NCBI GenBank assembly: GCA_032560695.1
Contig: JAWGHR010000005.1
Span: 1 to 64,000 of the forward strand
Length of the DNA: 64,000 bases
Source of the DNA: Peptoniphilus_A harei_B
GTDB lineage: Bacteria; Bacillota; Clostridia; Tissierellales; Peptoniphilaceae
Reading direction: 5' to 3'
A program made the translations under genes and the position numbers. How positions within the stretch are numbered: the stretch's first letter is position 1; each line of letters begins with the position of its first letter. Under the pieces are notes generated by a model. The model was given only the letters and a program-made list of their open reading frames with translations. It was not told the DNA's origin and ran no database searches. Of this stretch, positions 42,123-50,100 are shown piece after piece.

Positions 42123-43109
42123 ATGAGTAAAAAAAGGAAAAAATCTAATAAGTTATTTATTTTTATTTTTGTTTTGGGTCTGGGGATTCTTTCTTATCCC
42201 CTGATCTCTAATTGGTATTACAGGATTGAGGCCAACAACCAGGTTGCCGACTACAAGGAAGCCAGGGACCTCTTAAGTGATGAGGAAATCCAAAGAAGGC
42301 TTAGGCTGGCTCAGATTTATAATGACAATCTGGGGAATGTGACGCCTAAGGACCCTTACAGTGAAGAGGAGAAGCACAAGGCCATAGAGAATTATGCTCA
42401 GATGCTAGAGCTTAGGACCAAGATTGGTACTGTTGAGGTGCCTTCTATTGATGTGGACCTGCCTATTTATGCTGGGACTAATGAGGAAATCTTGCAAAAG
42501 GGTGCTGGTCACTTGGAGGGGACTTCTCTTCCTATTGGTGGTGAGTCTTCTCACACTGTTATAACTGCTCACTCTGGTCTGCCTTCTGCTAGGCTCTTTA
42601 CGGACCTGGAAAAGGTGGAGATGGGGGACAAGTTTTACATCAACTACATTGGTGGTGTCTTGGCCTACCAAGTGGACCACATTGATGTCATTGATCCTTC
42701 TGATTTTTCGCAACTTCTCGTGGTGCCAGGCAAGGACTATGCAACTCTTCTTACTTGTACGCCAATTATGATCAACACTCACAGGCTTATTGTCCGTGGT
42801 CACAGGGTTCCTTATGTGCCTGAAGAGGACGACAAGGTGAGGGAAGATGTTGGCAAGAACTTGGATATTGATAAAAGACTTATCATTCTCTTAATTTTTG
42901 CTATAATTATCTTATTGAGGTTTATTCTTGATAGGAGAAGGAAGAAGAAGGCTGCTAAGAGGGAAGCTGATAGGTTAAGAAATATTGAGCTGGCAAAGAT
43001 GAAGGCTCAAGAGAATTCTAGTGGGAATGTGAATGTGAATTCAAATGTGAATTCCAGTGATGATTTAAGTGACAAGGAGAGGGGCAAGGGCCATGATGAA
43101 GAAGTTTAA
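42123..43109 (+). CDS. Class C pilus sortase, first copy
   Basis: This 328-residue protein starts at ATG 42123, 4 nt after GGGTGA; an ATG at 42111 abuts the terminator T run and has no site. An N-terminal span (LFIFIFVLGLGILSYPLI) and a C-terminal span followed by a basic tail are the class C layout. The catalytic set is H150 (TAHSGL), C212 (LLTCTP) and R225 (LIVRGH). An N-terminal DPY (KDPYSEEEK) could be the lid DPx motif. It polymerises pilins. The C-terminal tail is long and Asn/Ser-rich and overlaps the next gene. Confidence 0.93.
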   Translation: MSKKRKKSNKLFIFIFVLGLGILSYPLISNWYYRIEANNQVADYKEARDLLSDEEIQRRLRLAQIYNDNLGNVTPKDPYSEEEKHKAIENYAQMLELRTKIGTVEVPSIDVDLPIYAGTNEEILQKGAGHLEGTSLPIGGESSHTVITAHSGLPSARLFTDLEKVEMGDKFYINYIGGVLAYQVDHIDVIDPSDFSQLLVVPGKDYATLLTCTPIMINTHRLIVRGHRVPYVPEEDDKVREDVGKNLDIDKRLIILLIFAIIILLRFILDRRRKKKAAKREADRLRNIELAKMKAQENSSGNVNVNSNVNSSDDLSDKERGKGHDEEV

Positions 43110-43923
43110 AAAGAATTGGAAGATTATTCTTCTATTTATAACTGGTCTTTTAATTGCTTCTTATCCTATTATCTCCAACTGGTATTACACTGTGGAGAAC
43201 AATAATCAGATTGTGGACTTCAAGGAAGCTGTTGATGAGATGAGTCAGGCTGAGATAGACGAGAGGATTGACCTTGCTCGTGCCTATAATGAAACCTTGG
43301 ACCCGTCAAAGCTGGCTGACCCCTACACTGACAGGGAGAAGAAGGGTGTGGAAAATTATGCCCGTATGCTAGAGGCCAGGGAAAAGATTGGTTATCTTGA
43401 CGTGCCAAAGATCAACCAACAGATTCCAGTTTATGCTGGTACTTCTGAGGATGTCCTCCAAAAGGCCTGTGGTCACTTGGAGGGGACTTCGCTTCCTATT
43501 GGGGGCAAGTCTACCCACTCTGTTATCACTGCCCACAGGGGTCTTCCACAGGTCAAGCTCTTTAGGGACCTTGACAAGATGGAAGTGGGAGATGTTTTCT
43601 ACTACACTAACGTTAAGGAAACTCTCGCCTATCAGGTGGACCAAATTCTCGTTATTGAGCCATGGAATTTTGATCCTGTCCTCGTTGTTGAGGGAAAGGA
43701 TTATATGACTTTACTAACTTGTACGCCTTATATGATTAATTCTCACAGGCTACTAGTTCGTGGTCACAGGATTCCTTATGTGCCAGAGGAAAAGGAAGAG
43801 GCTGAAGATAAGGCTAAGTTTAACTACAAGGACTTAATAGTGCCTGGTTTTGTTTTACTTCTTCTTATTGTTATTTTGTTAATTTATCTAAGAAGACGCA
43901 GGAGGAGACGTTATGAAGGCTAA
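43093..43923 (+). CDS. Class C pilus sortase, second copy
   Basis: This 276-residue paralogue of the preceding sortase has N- and C-terminal membrane spans. Its lid motif is ADPYTDRE, and the catalytic residues are H148 (TAHRGL), C210 (LLTCTP) and the Arg in LLVRGHR. The start is ATG 43093 or 43096, inside the end of the previous gene, with GGAGAGGGG upstream. An Arg-rich tail (RRRRRRRYEG) ends the protein. Tandem duplication with diverged pocket residues suggests that each enzyme serves a different pilin. Confidence 0.93.
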   Translation: MMKKFKKNWKIILLFITGLLIASYPIISNWYYTVENNNQIVDFKEAVDEMSQAEIDERIDLARAYNETLDPSKLADPYTDREKKGVENYARMLEAREKIGYLDVPKINQQIPVYAGTSEDVLQKACGHLEGTSLPIGGKSTHSVITAHRGLPQVKLFRDLDKMEVGDVFYYTNVKETLAYQVDQILVIEPWNFDPVLVVEGKDYMTLLTCTPYMINSHRLLVRGHRIPYVPEEKEEAEDKAKFNYKDLIVPGFVLLLLIVILLIYLRRRRRRRYEG

Positions 43924-44743
43924 GTCTAGGGTCATAATTGGATATTTATTTATCTTGTTGGGGATTTTTATGCCCCTACTTGCCTTTACTTCCATGTCTT
44001 ATAGGGAGCTAATGGCAGACAAGAATTATGCTTCTTTTAAGGCCAAGGACAGTCAAGTTACTGATGATTTGATTGACTACAACAAGGGTCTTTCTAGTGG
44101 GTCTAGCAATATTATCGACCCCTTTGACAATGAGGACTATGAGGGTGCTCACGACATCAAGGGGATTGACAAGGACGAGGTCTTTGCCTATCTCATTATC
44201 CCCAAGCTTGACATGAAGAAGCCAATTTATCTTGATGCAACTTATGACCACCTCGACTGGGGAGTTGCCCAAGTTGAGGGGACAAGTCTTCCCCTTGGTG
44301 GGATGTCAACTAGGTCTGTCATAGCCGGCCACAGGGGCTGGTGGGGTGACCTCATGTTTTACAATGTTGACAAGCTAGAGGTTGGCGATGAAATTTTAAT
44401 TGACGGTCGCACAGGGCTGCTTGAATACAGGGTCACTGGGACTGATGTAATTTCCCCTTCCGATTGGGAGTCCATCCTTCCAGTTCCAGGCAAGGACATG
44501 GTGACACTCTTAACTTGTCATCCAAAGAGGCCACCAAGACCTAAGAGGTTACTTATCAATGCCGAGAGGGTTGAGGAGAAGAAGGCTGATGTCAAACCTG
44601 TGGTGGAAGATAAGACAGAAGTAAACTATTTAAAATATGGAATTTATGGAATTACAATTATTGGTTGGCTTGCTATGGTTCTAGTTTTATCTAGGATGGT
44701 GGGCTATATTAGGTCTTGTAAGAGAAGGTCTAGGAGAAGATAG
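43913..44743 (+). CDS. Class C-like sortase, third copy
   Basis: This 276-residue protein starts at ATG 43913, preceded by GGAGGAG and overlapping the previous gene by 11 bases. The catalytic set is H140 (AGHRGW), C202 (LLTCHP) and an Arg in the following PKRLLINAER segment. It has IDPFDNEDYEG in the lid region. It is the most diverged of the three, with HPKRPPRPKR after the Cys instead of TPYMINSHR. It may attach the fibre to the wall or process the minor pilin; that is inference. The operon ends at a terminator 37 bp downstream. Confidence 0.9.
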   Translation: MKAKSRVIIGYLFILLGIFMPLLAFTSMSYRELMADKNYASFKAKDSQVTDDLIDYNKGLSSGSSNIIDPFDNEDYEGAHDIKGIDKDEVFAYLIIPKLDMKKPIYLDATYDHLDWGVAQVEGTSLPLGGMSTRSVIAGHRGWWGDLMFYNVDKLEVGDEILIDGRTGLLEYRVTGTDVISPSDWESILPVPGKDMVTLLTCHPKRPPRPKRLLINAERVEEKKADVKPVVEDKTEVNYLKYGIYGITIIGWLAMVLVLSRMVGYIRSCKRRSRRR

Positions 44744-44780
44744 TTGTAGGTGGGTTTAGATTTTTGTTTATGAATTGTAA

Positions 44781-44840
44781 GAGTCTGGTTATGCCAGGCT
44801 CATTTTTAATGATAAGAAAAACAGAGACGATTCTCTGTTT
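44781..44840 (+). terminator. Double terminator after the sortase operon
   Basis: The first hairpin is GAGTCTGG (44781-44788) with CCAGGCTC (44794-44801) and a T run. The second is AAACAGAGA with TCTCTGTTT near 44819-44840. A dispersed repeat copy begins 11 bp later. Confidence 0.85.
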
Positions 44841-44850
44841 TTCTGTTTTT

Positions 44851-45042
44851 GTGGTGAGAATAAAGGAACACAGATTTTTGACAAGCAAAAATCTGCGGGC
44901 AGACTTATCATAATTTCTTGCAGAAATTTGATCAAGTCTTGGCCAATGCGAGCCTTAGCGACGCATGAGCTGATGAAAAATCTTATCCAGCGAAGGAAGA
45001 CGATGCGACCGAATAGGGAGCATTGTCGAGTGAGTCGGATAT
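44851..45042 (+). repeat. Dispersed structured repeat, copy A (long)
   Basis: About 190 bp starting GTGGTGAGAATAAAGGAACA and ending GAGTCGGATAT. Close relatives lie at 61711-61901 (inverted, long), 61465-61590 (inverted, internally deleted) and 53974-54056 (truncated). It contains hairpins AGATTTTTG/CAAAAATCT, AAATTTCT/AGAAATTT and ATGCG/CGCAT. It has no protein gene and no obvious terminal inverted repeats. The rest of 44744-45195 is AT-rich leader of the next operon, with a TATAAT at 45140-45145. Confidence 0.85.
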
Positions 45043-45195
45043 ATTGAAAGGAGTTTTTTAATTTGCGAAAAAGAAAAGCTCTTGTTGGTTTTATTATCAG
45101 TAGCAATAAAGAATAGAAAATTAGGGCTAGTTATGATATTATAATGATACTTAGGAATAGTTTTTAATAAAATAAATTAATAAAAGAGAGCTATT

Positions 45196-45720
45196 ATGTC
45201 TGAAGAATTTTTTGAAACAATTGCATACCACACTACAGAAAAAGATAGGGCTGCTTCCATTTTAAAAGATAAATTTTTTAAGGAAAGCACAAAAGATAAT
45301 GAGTGGCTTGGTCATGGAATTTATTTCTGGGACAGTTTAGAAGATGCTGTGTGGTGGAAAAATAATGTTAAAAATGCTGATAAAGATGATACTGTTATAA
45401 TAAAGGTAAAGTTAAGGTGCAAATATTCGGAGTATAGAGACTTAAGTATTAAGAAGAATATGCAAGAATATGAAAAAGAATGCATGGAAGTTATAATAAA
45501 TAATAAGTTAAAGCTAATTAAAACATCTGATGATAAGTTGAGAAATTTCTATTGTAATTATTATAAAAAGAAACTTGGGATAAAATTATTATCATATGAC
45601 TTTAGAATTAGAAATAAATTTAATGAATTTGGATTTGAGAAATACTCAATTCAGTATTGCCTTGGTGAGAATTTTCAAAGTGAGATTCTTGAAATTAGAG
45701 GAGTGATTGAAAATGTTTGA
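45196..45720 (+). CDS. ADP-ribosyltransferase-like protein, probable toxin of a TAC operon
   Basis: This 174-residue protein has PARP/ART-type motifs. YHTT (His12) fills the place of the H-G-T NAD-binding strand. ASILKDKFFKES follows like the 'xxIL..GF..S' helix. WLGHGIYFWDSLEDAVWW provides the G-x-G-x-Y-F strand with Tyr43. YSIQYCLGE (Q153) would fill the third catalytic strand. This resembles small bacterial ARTs, some of which are toxins; CmdT of E. coli ADP-ribosylates mRNA. It overlaps a small gene by 8 bases and is followed by a SecB-like gene, which supports a toxin role. It is probably cytoplasmic, with no signal peptide. The fold call is by motif only. Confidence 0.65.
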   Translation: MSEEFFETIAYHTTEKDRAASILKDKFFKESTKDNEWLGHGIYFWDSLEDAVWWKNNVKNADKDDTVIIKVKLRCKYSEYRDLSIKKNMQEYEKECMEVIINNKLKLIKTSDDKLRNFYCNYYKKKLGIKLLSYDFRIRNKFNEFGFEKYSIQYCLGENFQSEILEIRGVIENV

Positions 45721-46003
45721 TGAAAAGTTATTTTTAGAAATTGCTAAAGAAATGGGTATTGAAGTAGCTGAAGGTCCTGGAAGAGACATGGTAAATGGTG
45801 TTGAAGTTGATGTTATGGATCTTATATTTGGGAATTTTGGATTATTAAACACAGATGAATACGTTGAAAGAGAAACTATTAACATCGATTCTTCGGAGAG
45901 CCAATATAATTTTAATAGTTCGGAAGATAGTCTTTCAATAGGTAAAGATAATTCTAACAAAGATAAGACTTCAATAAATTTTGAAAATTGTTTTGCAGCA
46001 TAG
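45713..46003 (+). CDS. Probable antitoxin of the TAC operon
   Basis: This 96-residue protein starts at ATG 45713, 9 nt after GAGGAG; a TTG six bases upstream is too close to that site. Residues 1-50 look folded (FDEKLFLEIAKEMGIEVAEG, then GVEVDVMDLIFGNFGLL). Residues 50-96 are low-complexity Ser/Asn/Asp/Lys and end in NCFAA. A folded head plus a disordered C-terminal tail is what chaperone-addicted antitoxins have: the tail is held by a SecB-like chaperone. I recognise no family from the sequence; the role rests on operon position. Confidence 0.55.
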   Translation: MFDEKLFLEIAKEMGIEVAEGPGRDMVNGVEVDVMDLIFGNFGLLNTDEYVERETINIDSSESQYNFNSSEDSLSIGKDNSNKDKTSINFENCFAA

Positions 46004-46012
46004 GAGATTTTT

Positions 46013-46426
46013 ATGGAAAAAGTTAAGGAAAGTCCATTTCAATTTGGCAATATTAATATAATATCTATAGATTTTGATTGCAAAAGAATGCTTGATAAGG
46101 GCGATCATGAAATTTCGATAAAAAGGGAAGTTAAACTTTTTGAAATTGATAACGACATTGAAAATAATAAGTTTGAAAACCGAGTTGTTTTAACGTTAGA
46201 GATTTCTACTGAAAATAAAGAAGCCATGGTTTCTGCTTCTATTCAAGGTGATTTTATGATAGAGGGTGTTGAAAATGCGAGAGCAAAGGTATTGTTTCAA
46301 CAAAACGCCCCAGCATTATTATTATCTTATTTAAGACCAATTCTTTCGGTTATTTTACAAAAATCATATTTCCCAGTTGATATCCCATTCTTGGATTTTA
46401 CAGAGCCAATTGAAAAAAAAGATTAA
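46013..46426 (+). CDS. SecB-like chaperone of the TAC operon
   Basis: This 137-residue protein matches the SecB fold. An N-terminal strand region includes SPFQFGNINIISIDF. The hallmark NAPALLLSYLRPIL (residues 98-111) corresponds to the SecB/DUF1149 'NAPAILFPYxRxxI' helix, and PVDIPFLDF (121-129) to the 'LPPINF' strand. Gram-positive bacteria generally lack SecB as an export factor; solitary SecB-like genes next to toxin-antitoxin pairs are the chaperones of TAC systems. Here it would protect the antitoxin so that it can neutralise the ART-like toxin. It begins 9 bp after the preceding gene, and a terminator follows at once. Confidence 0.78.
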   Translation: MEKVKESPFQFGNINIISIDFDCKRMLDKGDHEISIKREVKLFEIDNDIENNKFENRVVLTLEISTENKEAMVSASIQGDFMIEGVENARAKVLFQQNAPALLLSYLRPILSVILQKSYFPVDIPFLDFTEPIEKKD

Positions 46427-46459
46427 GAGCCTAGATAGAAAAAATCTTAGGCTCTTTTT
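46425..46459 (+). terminator. Terminator of the TAC operon
   Basis: AAGAGCCTA (46425-46433) pairs with TAGGCTCTT (46448-46456), with T residues to 46459. Confidence 0.88.
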
Positions 46460-46527
46460 AATAAAAATTATCTTGATTTTAATTTTATGTGATATAAAAT
46501 GCTTGTAAAAGAATTGGGGATGGTTTT

Positions 46528-46770
46528 ATGGCTGAATTAGTTATTGATATTGATGATGAAATTTTAGAAGAAGTTAATAAGGTATGCCAGGACAAGGGTA
46601 TCAGTATTGATGATTCGATAAATATTTTCCTTAAAGAAATTGCTGATGATGGGAAGTTACCTGATGAGATCTTAGAAAATCTTTTTTATTGTGACAAGAA
46701 TATTGAATATCTTGAAAGAAAGTATAGGGAATATAAGAAAGGTAAGTTAAAACTTATAAATCATAAATAA
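46528..46770 (+). CDS. RelB/DinJ-like antitoxin, no partner toxin
   Basis: This 80-residue protein has a ribbon-helix-helix N-terminus of RelB/DinJ type: strand AELVIDIDDEI, helix LEEVNKVCQDKG, then ISIDDSINIFLKEIADDGKLP, the family's 'GLs.s.AI..fL..i....LP' pattern. The C-terminal Lys/Glu-rich helix would wrap a RelE/YafQ toxin, but no toxin gene follows within the terminator-bounded unit. It may be a relic or act as a stand-alone regulator. It is AT-rich like the preceding TAC operon and may share its origin. Confidence 0.6.
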   Translation: MAELVIDIDDEILEEVNKVCQDKGISIDDSINIFLKEIADDGKLPDEILENLFYCDKNIEYLERKYREYKKGKLKLINHK

Positions 46771-46786
46771 AATTTCGTGAAAGCAA

Positions 46787-46818
46787 AAAGCTATGGGAAT
46801 ATTCTCATAGCTTTTTTT
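46787..46818 (+). terminator. Terminator of the RelB-like gene
   Basis: AAAGCTATG (46787-46795) pairs with CATAGCTTT (46806-46814), followed by T residues. The hairpin and the 45 bases after it resemble 54183-54246. The rest of 46771-47138 is AT-rich with a GGCTTA/TAAGCC hairpin and the protease promoter. Confidence 0.85.
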
Positions 46819-47032
46819 AGTATGTTTTTGTTTTTACTTTTGTTTTTGCTTAGTTAATTTTTAAGATATGGAAGATTATTTTATTGTTCTTTAGAACTCT
46901 TTGGTCTTATAAAAATTCTGGTAATATGATTAAAATATTAATAATTTTAAAAATAATTATGTTGGCTTATTTAAGCCTTTTACTAAGGGGGAAAGTGAGT
47001 AAAATTTTTAATTTTTTGATTATAAAATTATG

Positions 47033-47061
47033 TTGTAAATTATTGGATTTTTGTATATAAA
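47033..47061 (+). promoter_or_regulatory. Candidate promoter of the cell-surface subtilase
   Basis: TTGTAA (47033-47038), 17 nt, TATAAA (47056-47061), 78 bp before the ATG. Confidence 0.45.
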
Positions 47062-47138
47062 TTCAAAAAAAAATGTGTTAAACTCTAAAGGTCGCAAATA
47101 ATGATAAGTGTTATTATTTATAAATATTTGGAGGTAAT

Positions 47139-50100
47139 ATGAATAAAAATTTAAAAAGATACTCTTCGCTAGGTTTATCTTTAATTTTTGTAATGAGTTC
47201 TTTTAATGGAGTTTTTGCTGAAGGAAATAATATTAACAAGCCTTTAAGTGAGACTGAAAGAATTGTAAGAAGTCAAAAAGAAATGAATCTTAAGAAGAGT
47301 AAAATTCTTGAAGATTTTGAAAAAGAGGAAGCTGGCGTAAAGGTTAAGAGGGAAAAGGTAGTTTACTTTGTAGAATTTGATGATAAGGCCAACAAGGATC
47401 AAGTTATACATAGCTTAAAGGAAATTAAGGATGTAAAAATTCTTTATGAATACAATATTTTGTTCCAGGCTGTCTCTGTTGAGGCTTATCCTGAAGAGCT
47501 TGACAAACTTAAAAGCATCAAGGGTGTAAAGGATGTTGAAAGGGCTGGCAAGTTAGTTCCTCTTATGGAAAATGCAAGAAAACTTGTTGGTGTTGACAGG
47601 GCAAGTGATTATCTAAAAAGTTTAAATTCCATTAATGCAAATCTTGGCAAGAACTATGATGGCAGGGGGATGATTATTGCCAACATTGATACGGGCATGG
47701 ATGCAAGTCATAAGGCTATGCGTATTGATGATGATGCTAAAAATTCTCTAAAGTTAAAAAAGAATGATCTAAAGGGCTCTGATAAGGAGTTTTGGCTTTC
47801 TGATAAGGTGCCTCATTCTTTTAATTACTTAAATGGTGGCAAGATAACAACAGAGAAGTATGATGATGGTTCAGATTATCATGACCCACATGGGATGCAC
47901 ATTGCAGGGATTTTAGCTGCTAATGATACTGATGAAGATATTAAGGCCCATAAGGGGATTAGGGGTATTGCTCCTAATGCTCAACTTTTTTCCTACAAGA
48001 TGTATTCAGATGCAAGCGATGGATTTGCTGGTGATGAGACTATGTTTCACGCCTTTGAGGACTGTATAAAACATGATGTTGATGTTATTTCTGTTTCTTC
48101 TGGATTCACAGGAACTGGTTTGGCTGGAGAAAAGTATTGGCAGGCTATTAGATCTCTTAGGAAGGCTGGAATTCCTATTTGTGTAGCCACAGGTAATTAT
48201 GCAACTTCATCTTCTAGTTCGTCATGGGATAGGTATGCGAATAATTCTCTTAAGATGACTGATACTGGTAATGTCACTAGGACAGCGGCTCATGAAGATG
48301 CTATTGCTGTTGCTTCTTCTAGAAACACAAAAATCGAATATGAAGGTGTAAATATTGGAGGCAAGGATTTTAGGTATTCACAAATTGGTGCCTTCTTCGA
48401 TAAGGGAAATTTTAAACAAGATAAGTACAAGTTCATATATTTGGGACAATGCCAGGATGAGGATATTGCTGGTAAGGATTTAAAAGACAAGATTGTTGTA
48501 ATGGATAGGATCTATACCAAGGACTTAAAATACTCTTTTAAAAAGGTATTTGATAAGGGGGCAAGAGGTGTAGTTGTAGTTAATACTGTGTCCTATTACA
48601 ACAGAGATGATTGGGAAAATATTCCTGCCATGGGATATGAAGAGGATGAAAATACAAGAGTTCCTGTTTTTTCTGTATCAGGTATGGATGGTAAGTTAAT
48701 CTGGGATATGATTTGCGGCAGGAAGCCTGATGAAAAAGAAGATTTCAAGTCAAAGAATTCTGACTATAGAATTGATATGGAGAAGTATAATTCTAAAAAG
48801 CCTAAGCTTGGAGAGGAAAAAGAACTTAGCATAAAATTCTTGGATCATAAGATTCAATGGGAAGATACTAATGTGCCAGCTGGATCCACTTCTTGGGGCC
48901 CTAGAATAGACTTGATGTTAAAGCCAGATGTATCTGCTCCAGGTAAGAATATTTACTCAACTTTAAACAAGATAGATGGGGTGGACAATTATCAATATAT
49001 GTCAGGAACATCTATGGCAGCGCCTGTTGTTTCTGCTTCTACTGTCTTAATTAGACCGAGGGTAAAGGAACTTGTCAAGGAACCTGTTATTAAGGCAAGG
49101 GGAATTGATGTAACTTCCCTTACTAAAATAATGATTCAGAATACTTCAAGACCTATGATTGATCCAACAACAGATGACGGCAAGGGTAATTATCTATTTG
49201 CATCTCCAAGACAACAGGGATCGGGTCTTATTAATGTTGAGAGGGCATTGAAAAATAATTTAATTGTGTCATACAAGGTGGAAGATTCAGTAGGAGAGAT
49301 GAATTCCTATGGAGCAGTTTCTCTTAAAGAAATAAAGTCTGACAAAAAAGATTTTACTATAAATATAGACAATCCTTCTGATAGGGATATTACTGTTAAA
49401 GTTTCTTCTTCGAAGGTGACTACTGATGGGGAAGTTAATAAGAAAAAATTAGATGAGCAATATAAGGATGAAGCTAGTAAGGATGGTATCCAAAATATTG
49501 CAGAGATTCATCCTAAAGAAGTCAAGGGAGCAAGTATAAGTTTTGCACAAGATGAAATTACAATTCCTGCAAGGGGTTCTTTTAATCTAGGTGCTACACT
49601 TAATGTTGGAGAAGCAAGAGACAAGGATATGTTCGTAGAGGCCTTTATTAATTTTGAATCTAAGGAAGAGAAGGAGAATGTAAAAGATCCACAACCTTCA
49701 CTTTCAATGCCTGTGATGGGTTTTGCTGGAGATTGGAATAAGGAGCCTATTATAGATAAGTGGGCCTGGGAAGATGGTTCTAGGTCTAAGGGGATTGTAG
49801 GTTATGATGATGAGGGCAATCCAAAAATTCCTGGCACTTTAAACAAGGGCCGTGGTGGTGAACATGGTATAGATTTGTTTAAACCAGCTGGTGTAATTCA
49901 AAATAGGGAAACTGAAAATAAGACTCTAGACCAAGACCCTGAATTGTTTGCTTTTAATAACTCACAAGACTTCAATATGAATTCTAGTGGGGAAAGTAAA
50001 ATTATTTCTGGAAATGAAATTGACAGGGGGCTTACTCCTAGTCCTTTGATACTAAGATCAGCTTCTGATTGCAAAATTTCCATTGTAAATACTATGGATG

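Noticed and set aside
42111..43109. Start of the first sortase at ATG 42111
   Set aside because: That ATG directly follows the terminator T run with no ribosome-binding site; ATG 42123 has GGGTGA 4 nt before it.
44789..45106. Minus-strand protein gene of 105 codons
   Set aside because: It is antisense to the terminators and to repeat copy A, with biased composition and no start signal.
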